Shown piece by piece: positions 34,927-42,242 of a DNA stretch of 64,000 nt. Numbering within the stretch: position 1 is the first letter of the stretch; every line of letters starts with the position of its first letter. The translations under genes and the position numbers were made by a program. The notes under the pieces are model-generated. The model was not told where the DNA came from and made no database searches. It saw only the letters and a list, made by a program, of their open reading frames with translations. The stretch is from NCBI RefSeq assembly GCF_025426255.1, contig NZ_CP104861.1, positions 3,968,001-4,032,000 of the forward strand, given 5' to 3'. This DNA is from Pseudomonas fragi (lineage in GTDB: Bacteria > Pseudomonadota > Gammaproteobacteria > Pseudomonadales > Pseudomonadaceae).

Positions 34927-35647
34927 TGCCGAACGAGACCTGAGCCGCCAACTGATAACCACTACCGCGGATGGTGCGGATCAACCGCGGTGGTTTGTCG
35001 GTGTCGCGCAAGCGTTGGCGCAAGCGACTGACCGCCATGTCGACGATCCGGTCCAGCGGCATCAGGTCCCGCCCACGGGTAGCGTTGCCGATGGTGTCAC
35101 GGTCGAGAATCTGCTGCGGGTTATCCAGAAACAACTTGAGCAAGGCGAAATCAGCCCCTGACAGGATTACCTCTTCGCCATCGGAATGAAACAGTCGATG
35201 GGTCACGGTGTTCAGTCGCCAGTCTTCAAAGGCCAGGACTTCGTTGCCCGAACTCGTATTGGCAAATTGCGCCCTGCGCAATAACGCCTTGATCCGCGCC
35301 AGCAGCTCGCGGGGGCTGAAGGGTTTACCCAGATAATCGTCGGCGCCCAGTTCAAGGCCAATGATCCGGTCCGCCTCGTCAGAGCTGGCGGTCAGCATAA
35401 TGATCGGAATCTGGGCAAAACGTGGATGTTGACGCACCCAACGGCACAAACTGAAGCCATCTTCGTCGGGCAGCATGACATCAAGGATCAACAGATCGCT
35501 GGCCGCCGCATCCAGCGCTTCGCGAAACCCCGCACCATCGCCCACGGTGCGCACCTGAAAACCGGCGCGAGTGAGATAGAGATCAAGCAGTTCTCGGATT
35601 TCCTGGTCATCATCGACCAGCAAAATGGATTTGCCGGGTATGGTCAC
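34916..35647 (-). CDS. gltR: Response regulator GltR (OmpR family)
   Basis: Transcription regulator of glucose transport, 243 residues. The receiver domain has acidic pocket DDD at 12-14 and phospho-acceptor D56 in LLILDVMLPDEDGF. The OmpR winged helix follows, with LIRTIRGSGYQL near the end. The start is GTG at 35647, with AAGGA 8 bases upstream; no better ATG is available. It overlaps gtrS by 11 bases and lies 109 bases after glk, with a palindromic repeat between. Confidence 0.94.
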   Translation of the reverse strand: MTIPGKSILLVDDDQEIRELLDLYLTRAGFQVRTVGDGAGFREALDAAASDLLILDVMLPDEDGFSLCRWVRQHPRFAQIPIIMLTASSDEADRIIGLELGADDYLGKPFSPRELLARIKALLRRAQFANTSSGNEVLAFEDWRLNTVTHRLFHSDGEEVILSGADFALLKLFLDNPQQILDRDTIGNATRGRDLMPLDRIVDMAVSRLRQRLRDTDKPPRLIRTIRGSGYQLAAQVSFGNDL

Positions 35648-35670
35648 TGTGGTGTTCCTTATTTTTATTG

Positions 35671-35742
35671 GTAACCGCTGCCGCAGGCTGCGATGGCTTT
35701 GAAGGGCCTTCGGCCCTTATCGCAGCCTGCGGCAGCGGCTAC
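35671..35742. repeat. Palindromic repeat, short class II
   Basis: GTAACCGCTGCCGCAGGCTG and its inverted copy surround a second hairpin (AAGGGCC-TTC-GGCCCTT). It lies within the edd-glk-gltR-gtrS direction and could act as an attenuator or an mRNA end. Confidence 0.88.
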
Positions 35743-35756
35743 AAGGTTTACGCGTT

Positions 35757-36713
35757 TTAGCCAAACGCTTGCTGCAACGCCACTCCCGCACCGATCAAAC
35801 CAGGGTACGGTGCCGTCACCAACCACACCGGGATGCCCTTCAGGTAATCACTCATACATCCCTTGTCGGCGAAGCTGCGGGCAAAGCCGCTGGCCAGGAA
35901 GATATCGGCAAAACGCGGAATCACACCGCCCACGATATACACCCCGCCACGCCCGCCGATGGTCAGAACATTGTTGCCCGCCACACGTCCCAGCCAGCAA
36001 CTGAAGTGCTCCAGCACCTGCAGCGCCACCGGATCCCCTTCCAGCGCAGCGGCGGTGATCGCACGGTCGCTGTCCAGCACCGGGGTATGACCATCCACTG
36101 CACAAATCGCCCGATAGACCCGCGGCAAACCGCTGCCGCTCAAAATGCTTTCAGCACTCACATGGCCAATTTCGTTGTAGATGTGTTGCCACAACTGCAC
36201 TTCACGCGGGTTGCTCATGGGCAGGTCAACGTGGCCGCCCTCCCCCGGCAAGGCCATCCACTGCGCCTCGCCAAGATTGAGCAGGGTGCCCACGCCCAAC
36301 CCGGTTCCAGGCCCGATAACCACCGATGGCCGCGTCGAGTCTGCAATACCCGGGCAAACCTGGCGCACGTCATCCGGTTGCAGGCGAGTCATGCCCAGGG
36401 CCATCGCACTGAAGTCATTGATCAGCAGCAGGTTGTCGACTTGTAACGCTTGGCAGAACCCCGAGCGGCTCAAGCGCCAATGGTTGTTGGTAAAGCGAAA
36501 CTCATCGCCACTCACGGGACCGGCGACTGACAAACACACCGAACCTACAGAGCCCAGAGCCAGGTTCAGGTCGTGCAGATAAAGCTTGATGGCGTCTTGC
36601 GGGCAGGCAAAATCTGCCGTGGCCAGCACGCGGACCGAATGCAGCTGGTCGTTTTCCCACAGCGCAAACCGTGCATTTGTGCCGCCAATGTCACCGACCA
36701 GTGCGAGCTTCAT
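35757..36713 (-). CDS. glk: Glucokinase Glk
   Basis: Phosphorylates cytoplasmic glucose with ATP, linking GtsABCD uptake to Zwf. The 318-residue protein starts with the phosphate-binding GDIGGTN (7-13). It also has LLINDFSAMALGM, the ATP-site GPGTGLGVG, GEGGHVDLP and GGVYIVGGVIPRF, all typical of the bacterial glucokinase (GlkA) family. Its ATG overlaps the edd stop (ATGA), so translation is coupled. Confidence 0.97.
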   Translation of the reverse strand: MKLALVGDIGGTNARFALWENDQLHSVRVLATADFACPQDAIKLYLHDLNLALGSVGSVCLSVAGPVSGDEFRFTNNHWRLSRSGFCQALQVDNLLLINDFSAMALGMTRLQPDDVRQVCPGIADSTRPSVVIGPGTGLGVGTLLNLGEAQWMALPGEGGHVDLPMSNPREVQLWQHIYNEIGHVSAESILSGSGLPRVYRAICAVDGHTPVLDSDRAITAAALEGDPVALQVLEHFSCWLGRVAGNNVLTIGGRGGVYIVGGVIPRFADIFLASGFARSFADKGCMSDYLKGIPVWLVTAPYPGLIGAGVALQQAFG

Positions 36714-38536
36714 TTCAAATTTTCCAGAGACGAGGTAAAGGTGCTCGCGCCCTGCTCGGCCGAACTGAAGGCCTGACGCATAAACGCAAACAACTCACGC
36801 CCGGTGCCGACGGCATTATCCAGAGTGCCGATGGCCGGGGTGCGCGCCGCGAATTCTGCCTCATCCACCAGCAGTTGCAATGTGCCTTTGACGCCATCGA
36901 CACGAATCATGTCGCCGTCCTGCACTCGCGCCAGGGCGCCGCCAATCGAAGCCTCGGGGCTGACATGAATCGCTGCCGGGATTTTGCCCGATGCGCCTGA
37001 CATCCGCCCGTCAGTAATCAGCGCCACCTTGAAGCCCCGATCCTGCAGCACACCGAGGAACGGCGTCATTTTGTGCAGCTCGGGCATGCCATTGGAACGC
37101 GGGCCCTGAAAACGCATCACGGCGACAAAATCGTGTTCCAGTTCGCCCGCCTTGAATGCATCGGCCAGTTGCTGCTGATCCTGGAACACGCGGGCCGGGG
37201 CTTCGACGATTTGATGCTCCGGCGCGACCGCCGAGACTTTCATCACCCCTCGGCCCAGATTACCTTCCATCACCCGCAACCCGCCCTCGGACGAGAATGC
37301 ACGGGCAACCGGGCGCAGGATCGCCTCATCGAGGCTTTCAATCGGGCCTTCGCGCCAAACCAGTTCGCCATCCACCAGGAACGGTTCACGGGTGTAACGG
37401 CTCAGGCCATAACCCGCCACGGTGTTGACGTTTTCGTGGAGCAGACCGGCTTCGAGCAGTTCTCGAATCAGGAACGCCATACCGCCCGCGGCCTGGAAGT
37501 GGTTGATATCGGCTTTGCCGTTTGGATAGACGTGGGACAGGGTCGGCACCACCTCGGACAGGTCGGCCATGTCCTGCCAGGTCAATTGAATGCCCGCTGC
37601 CATGGCAATCGCCGGCATATGCAAGGTGTGGTTGGTCGAACCGCCGGTAGCGTGCAGCGCGACGATGGAGTTCACCAGCGAGCGCTCGTCAACGATTTCG
37701 CCCAATGGCATGAAGTCACCATTTTGCTTGGTCAGACGGGTAACCTGGTGAGCGGCTTCGCGGGTCAGCGCATCACGCAATGGCGTGTAGGGATTGACGA
37801 AAGAGGCACCCGGCAAATGCAGGCCCATCACTTCCATCAACAACTGGTTGGTGTTGGCGGTGCCGTAAAACGTACAGGTTCCAGGGCTGTGGTAGGACTT
37901 CATTTCCGACTCCAGCAGCTCCTCGCGGCTGGCCTTGCCTTCAGCGTAACGCTGACGCACGTCGGCTTTTTCCTTGTTGGAAATCCCCGATGGCATCGGC
38001 CCACCCGGTACAAAAATGGTCGGCAGATGCCCGAAGCGCAGTGCGCCCATCAGCAGGCCCGGCACGATCTTGTCGCAAATCCCCAGCATCAGCGCCGCAT
38101 CGAACATGTTGTGCGACAGCGCCACGGCCGTCGACAACGCGATCACTTCGCGGCTCAGCAAGCTGAGCTCCATGCCCGCCTCGCCTTGGGTCACGCCATC
38201 ACACATGGCAGGCGTGCCACCAGCGAACTGACCCACCGAGCCAATTTCGCGCAACGCTTTTTTGATTTGTTCAGGAAAGTGTTCGTAAGGCTGATGCGCC
38301 GACAGCATGTCGTTATATGACGAAACTATTGCAACGTTGGCAGCGTTCATCATCCGCAGGCTGTTTTTATCTTCTGTGCCGCACCCGGCCACACCATGGG
38401 CAAAGTTGGCACATTGCAGCTTGCCGCGTTGCGGACCGTCACTGGCGGCGCCGCGAATAAGTGTCAGGTACGCCTCACGGGTGGCACGACTACGGGCAAT
38501 AAGACGCTCGGTGACTTCAAGAACGCGGGGATGCAT
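36710..38536 (-). CDS. edd: Phosphogluconate dehydratase Edd
   Basis: Dehydrates 6-phosphogluconate to KDPG using a 4Fe-4S cluster. The 608-residue protein carries the IlvD/Edd signature CDKIVPGLLMG, with cluster cysteines also expected in VAGCGTEDKNSLRM and PGTCTFYGTANTNQ. The second signature lies in the TDGRMSGASGKIPAAIHVSP region. It is first of edd-glk-gltR-gtrS, divergent from gapA across 209 bases that contain a perfect-consensus HexR box. Confidence 0.97.
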   Translation of the reverse strand: MHPRVLEVTERLIARSRATREAYLTLIRGAASDGPQRGKLQCANFAHGVAGCGTEDKNSLRMMNAANVAIVSSYNDMLSAHQPYEHFPEQIKKALREIGSVGQFAGGTPAMCDGVTQGEAGMELSLLSREVIALSTAVALSHNMFDAALMLGICDKIVPGLLMGALRFGHLPTIFVPGGPMPSGISNKEKADVRQRYAEGKASREELLESEMKSYHSPGTCTFYGTANTNQLLMEVMGLHLPGASFVNPYTPLRDALTREAAHQVTRLTKQNGDFMPLGEIVDERSLVNSIVALHATGGSTNHTLHMPAIAMAAGIQLTWQDMADLSEVVPTLSHVYPNGKADINHFQAAGGMAFLIRELLEAGLLHENVNTVAGYGLSRYTREPFLVDGELVWREGPIESLDEAILRPVARAFSSEGGLRVMEGNLGRGVMKVSAVAPEHQIVEAPARVFQDQQQLADAFKAGELEHDFVAVMRFQGPRSNGMPELHKMTPFLGVLQDRGFKVALITDGRMSGASGKIPAAIHVSPEASIGGALARVQDGDMIRVDGVKGTLQLLVDEAEFAARTPAIGTLDNAVGTGRELFAFMRQAFSSAEQGASTFTSSLENLK

Positions 38537-38707
38537 GTGTTGAACTCCAGGCTAACGGATGTGGCGACCTGTACGTGTCCTATGCTGATCGAAGGGTGCA
38601 GACACACGACTTCAATCATTCGGACCCGTTGATTCAGGTCACTCGTTGTAGATAAAACAAAATATTGCCACTTAAATGGCTTGTTTTCTATTTTTATGCG
38701 AATAATC

Positions 38708-38722
38708 TTGTAATTCCAACAA
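38708..38722. promoter_or_regulatory. HexR operator in the edd/gapA interval
   Basis: TTGT-AATTCCA-ACAA fits the TTGT-N7-ACAA HexR consensus exactly and lies 23 bases before the gapA ATG, in the divergent edd/gapA promoter region where HexR binds in other pseudomonads. Confidence 0.8.
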
Positions 38723-38745
38723 CAAATCGATGGCAGGCGCTTTCC

Positions 38746-39747
38746 ATGACTCTACGAATCGCAATCAATGGTTTTGGCCGGATCGGCCGGAACGTCCTGC
38801 GCGCACTGTATACCCAAGGTTACCGCCAGGACCTGCAGATCGTCGCCATCAACGATCTGGGTGACAGTTCGATCAACGCTCATCTGCTCAAGTACGACAC
38901 CGTTCACGGCACGTTCGACGCCAGCGTCGAGCATGATCAGGAGAGCCTGACCGTCAATGGCGACCGCATTAGCGTGTCAGCCATTCGGAACCCGGCTGAA
39001 CTGCCGTGGGCGGCGCTGAAAATTGACGTGGTGTTTGAATGCACAGGTTTGTTCACCGATCGCAGTAAAGCCGAGGCGCATATTATCGCCGGTGCCCGTA
39101 AAGTGATTATCTCTGCACCAGGTAAAAATGCCGATGCGACTGTGGTCTACGGTGTTAACCACGACATTCTGCGCCAATCCCATCAAATTATTTCCAATGC
39201 GTCCTGCACCACCAACTGCCTGGCACCGGTGGCGCAAATCCTGCACCGCGAGTTCGGCATTGAAAACGGCCTGATGACCACCATCCACGCCTACACCAAT
39301 GACCAGAACCTGACCGACGTTTATCACTCTGACCCGTACCGTGCACGCTCGGCTACCCAGAACATGATCCCGAGCAAAACCGGCGCCGCCGAAGCTGTGG
39401 GCCTGGTATTGCCAGAGCTGGCCGGCAAGCTGACCGGCATGGCCGTGCGGGTTCCGGTGATCAACGTGTCGCTGGTCGACCTGACCATCGAGCTCAAACG
39501 TGAAACCACCGCGGCTGAAGTCAATGCGCTGTTTAAAGAGGCCAGCCAGCACTCCAAGGTACTGGGTTACAACAGCCTGCCGCTGGTATCGAGCGATTTC
39601 AATCACAACCCTCTGTCGTCCATTTTCGACGCCAATCACACCAAAGTAAGCGGCAAGCTGCTTAAGGTTCTGGCCTGGTACGACAATGAGTGGGGTTTCT
39701 CCAACCGCATGCTCGATAACTGCCTGGCGCTGTACAACGCGGAGTAA
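38746..39747 (+). CDS. gapA: Glyceraldehyde-3-phosphate dehydrogenase GapA (type I)
   Basis: Oxidises glyceraldehyde 3-phosphate made by Eda. The 333-residue enzyme begins MTLRIAINGFGRIGRNVL, the Rossmann start. It has the catalytic Cys154 in SNASCTTNCLAP and the C-terminal WYDNEWGFSNRML. The acidic residue after the second strand (INDLGD) suggests NAD use. The ATG at 38746 is preferred to an AT-rich upstream extension from 38665. The methylglyoxal synthase gene follows after 4 bases. Confidence 0.97.
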   Translation: MTLRIAINGFGRIGRNVLRALYTQGYRQDLQIVAINDLGDSSINAHLLKYDTVHGTFDASVEHDQESLTVNGDRISVSAIRNPAELPWAALKIDVVFECTGLFTDRSKAEAHIIAGARKVIISAPGKNADATVVYGVNHDILRQSHQIISNASCTTNCLAPVAQILHREFGIENGLMTTIHAYTNDQNLTDVYHSDPYRARSATQNMIPSKTGAAEAVGLVLPELAGKLTGMAVRVPVINVSLVDLTIELKRETTAAEVNALFKEASQHSKVLGYNSLPLVSSDFNHNPLSSIFDANHTKVSGKLLKVLAWYDNEWGFSNRMLDNCLALYNAE

Positions 39748-39751
39748 CGCG

Positions 39752-40216
39752 ATGATCGGTATCAGCTTCACCACGGCCACCTTGGCGGCGCGCAAGCGCA
39801 TCGCCCTGGTGGCCCATGATCACTGCAAAGGCTTTTTGCTGGAGTGGGCCGAGCGCCATAAAGAGGAACTCGGCCAGCATGACCTGTGTGCCACTGGCAC
39901 TACCGGCCTGCTGTTGAGCCAGCGTCTTGGGCTGCCGATCGAAAGCATGATCAGCGGACCTTTGGGCGGCGATCAACAGCTTGGCGCACGGATTGCCGAA
40001 CAGCGGATCGATATGCTGGTGTTTTTCTGGGACCCGTTCGAACCTCAGCCCCACGACCCGGACATCAAGGCCCTGCTGCGAGTGGCTGCAGTATGGAACA
40101 TTCCGGTGGCCTGCAATGAATGCAGCGCGGACTACCTGCTCAGCAGCCCATTGATGAGCCAGGCCCACGAACACCGCATCCCGGATTACAGTGCGTATTT
40201 GAAAGGACGGGCGTAA
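39752..40216 (+). CDS. mgsA: Methylglyoxal synthase MgsA
   Basis: Converts dihydroxyacetone phosphate to methylglyoxal and phosphate, an overflow route at the triose-phosphate level. The 154-residue protein has the phosphate-binding ATGTTGLLL (47-55). SGPLGGDQQ follows with the catalytic Asp74, then FFWDPFEPQPHDPDIKALLR with His101, all matching the E. coli enzyme. GGAG overlaps the gapA stop 7 bases upstream, so the gene should be cotranscribed and coupled with gapA. Confidence 0.95.
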   Translation: MIGISFTTATLAARKRIALVAHDHCKGFLLEWAERHKEELGQHDLCATGTTGLLLSQRLGLPIESMISGPLGGDQQLGARIAEQRIDMLVFFWDPFEPQPHDPDIKALLRVAAVWNIPVACNECSADYLLSSPLMSQAHEHRIPDYSAYLKGRA

Positions 40217-40233
40217 GTCTGGGCACCTATTGT

Positions 40234-40370
40234 GTAGCAGCTGCCGAGGCACGAGGCTGCGTTCGGCTGCGAAGCAATCGTAAAATCATAGTGTTCGGTG
40301 GGTCAGGAAAACCGTGCATTCAGGGTTTACGGTCGCTTCGCAACCGAACGCAGCCTTCGGCAGTTGCTAC
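40234..40370. repeat. Long inverted repeat, class II, copy B
   Basis: GTAGCAGCTGCCGAGGCACG on the left and an inverted arm ending CAGTTGCTAC on the right enclose an inner part with ACCGTGCATTCAGGGTTTACG. That inner part is nearly identical to the one in the copy at 13858-14017. Confidence 0.88.
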
Positions 40371-40417
40371 AGGATAATTACACCTTTTTAAAACATCACT
40401 TGACCAACAGCACGGAT

Positions 40418-40430
40418 GATAAGCATTATC
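40418..40430. promoter_or_regulatory. Fur box before the ECF sigma gene
   Basis: GATAAGCATTATC differs at one position from the 13-base core GATAATCATTATC of the Fur consensus. It ends 28 bases before the GTG start of the sigma gene, fitting iron repression of the haem-signalling unit. Confidence 0.8.
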
Positions 40431-40458
40431 ATTCGCTCAAAATCGGTCGGGTAGCACA

Positions 40459-40977
40459 GTGAGCCAGTCCCACTTCAATCAAGTCTTCCTTACCCAACGG
40501 GTAACCTTGCTGCGCACTCTGGAGCGGATGGTCAACAACCACAGCACCGCCGAGGACCTGCTGCAAGAGACCTACTTGCGCGTAACCCGGGCCTTGAGCG
40601 AGCGCTCCGTCGAGCACCTTGAACCCTTTGTCTTCCAGACCGCACGCAACCTGGCGCTTGATCACCTGCGCGCCCGCCGTATTCAGTCACGCACCGTGGT
40701 CGAAGATGTGCCACTGGAAGTCATCGAAGGCGTCGCCTCCACCCACAGCACCCCGGAAGAAGCCCATCAAGCCGCGCAACTACTGGAGCGTTTGAGTGTG
40801 AGCCTGAGCCAGCTAAGTGCGCGTCAACAACGGATTTTCATCCTCAGCCGCCTGCATGGCTGCAGTTATCAAGAAATTGCCGAAGAACTTGACGTGTCAC
40901 TGAGCACCGTTCAAAAGGAACTCAAATTGATCATGGCAATCTGCATCGGGGTAGCCGACAGACTTGAACGCCCTTAA
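40459..40977 (+). CDS. ECF sigma factor, FecI/HxuI type (iron/haem)
   Basis: Extracytoplasmic-function sigma factor of 172 residues. Region 2 shows STAEDLLQETYLRV and PFVFQTARNLALDHLRARR. Region 4 shows LSARQQRIFILSRLHGCSYQ and EELDVSLSTVQKEL. GTG is the start, with no stronger upstream site. A FecR-type anti-sigma and a TonB receptor with a signalling domain follow, so it should be activated when the receptor binds haem or haemoprotein and then transcribe the receptor gene. HxuI of P. aeruginosa is the closest described system I can name. The Fur box upstream gives iron control. Confidence 0.9.
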   Translation: MSQSHFNQVFLTQRVTLLRTLERMVNNHSTAEDLLQETYLRVTRALSERSVEHLEPFVFQTARNLALDHLRARRIQSRTVVEDVPLEVIEGVASTHSTPEEAHQAAQLLERLSVSLSQLSARQQRIFILSRLHGCSYQEIAEELDVSLSTVQKELKLIMAICIGVADRLERP

Positions 40978-41028
40978 CCTTAAGCGGTGATGCCTGTAAG
41001 AACGCTCTGAAACTGCCAAGGAACATCC

Positions 41029-41997
41029 GTGACGGACACTCACAAATCTGCCGTGCCTGAACTGGCGCAAGACGTGCTGCAAGACAGCGCCATGGATCAG
41101 GCACTGGACTGGCTGATTACCCTTGAGTGTGCGAGCGACGAACAGCAAACCGCCTTCGAAAACTGGCTGAATGCCGACCCGGCCCATGCCCGGGCCTTTG
41201 CCAGGGCCAACGCGATATGGAATGGAGAGCCGGTGCTGGCCGCCGCGCAAACCCTGCAGACCCATCGCACACCCAGCCTGCTGCGACGCATCGGGCGGCA
41301 TTGGAAACACTTGGCAACCGCAGCGGTGGTAATTATCAGCGTGGGCAGTTACAGCAATGTGCCCTTGCGCCTGCAAGCCGATCATTTGACCGTGATCGGC
41401 GAGCGCCAGCGTCTGCAACTCGAAGATGGCTCCAAAGTACTGCTTAACACCAATTCCGCGTTCTCCAGCAAGGTGGTCAACGCCCAAGGCAGCGCTCGCC
41501 TGTACCAGGGTGAGGCGTATTTTGAGATCCCGGCCAATCTGGAATTCCCGCTGGTGCTCGATGCCGGCCCCGTACGCGTGAGTGTGCGCGACACCGACTT
41601 CGCCGTGAGTTACCTCAATGGCGAAGCCCAAGTACGAGTGCAGCGCGGCGATGTGGACTTGCGGGTGAGCAGTGCCGGTACGCAAATGCGCCTGTCTGCC
41701 GGCAACAGCGTCAGCATTGGCCCCAACGGTTTCAGCAAGACCGCCAAACTTAACCCCCAGACCGACCTGGCCTGGGTTCAAGGACGCCTGGTGTTTGAGA
41801 ACTGCCCCATGGGCAAAGTGCTGGACGAAGTACGGCGCTACTACCCCGGCTGGATCGTCAACAACAACGACAAACTGGCCAGCGTCGCCGTGACCGGTAA
41901 CTACCGGCTCGATCAGCCGCTGGACATCCTGCGCTCGCTGGCTCACATCACTTCCAGTAACATCTCGGAATTCCCGGCGCTGGTCATTCTCAATTAA
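41029..41997 (+). CDS. FecR-type anti-sigma/sigma regulator
   Basis: Inner-membrane regulator of 322 residues that holds or activates the ECF sigma factor. The N-terminal DUF4880 helix bundle lies at about 20-70 (ALDWLITLECASDEQQTAFE). A membrane segment follows at about 94-108, then the periplasmic FecR domain (LQLEDGSKVLLNTNSAFSSK and YQGEAYFEIP). It ends with an STN-like fold that meets the receptor. Start is GTG at 41029 with AAGGA 8 bases upstream. It lies 51 bases after the sigma gene and is followed by a REP pair. Confidence 0.92.
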   Translation: MTDTHKSAVPELAQDVLQDSAMDQALDWLITLECASDEQQTAFENWLNADPAHARAFARANAIWNGEPVLAAAQTLQTHRTPSLLRRIGRHWKHLATAAVVIISVGSYSNVPLRLQADHLTVIGERQRLQLEDGSKVLLNTNSAFSSKVVNAQGSARLYQGEAYFEIPANLEFPLVLDAGPVRVSVRDTDFAVSYLNGEAQVRVQRGDVDLRVSSAGTQMRLSAGNSVSIGPNGFSKTAKLNPQTDLAWVQGRLVFENCPMGKVLDEVRRYYPGWIVNNNDKLASVAVTGNYRLDQPLDILRSLAHITSSNISEFPALVILN

Positions 41998-42014
41998 ATG
42001 TTTGAGATGCTTCT

Positions 42015-42083
42015 GTGGGAGCGAGCCTGCTCGCGAAGGTCGCAAACGATAGCGCGCTTTCGCGAGCAGTCTCGCTCCCACAG
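42015..42083. repeat. REP palindrome pair
   Basis: CTGTGGGAGCGAGCCTGCTC and its inverted copy form a REP doublet between the anti-sigma gene and the receptor. Confidence 0.9.
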
Positions 42084-42242
42084 TTGAGGTCACAGGGACC
42101 TTGAGTAACTAGCATCACAATTAAATGTAGGTTTTTTTACTCGATAGCCGTAGGCCATTCGTCTCGTTGTAGTCAATGCAACTGATTCGCATTTTGAATC
42201 AGCTTCGCAACTATAAGATTCGTTCACCTCGGAGCGCTATCA

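Noticed and set aside
37073..38320. 415-codon open frame on the plus strand
   Set aside because: Antisense shadow of edd; composition reflects the complementary strand.
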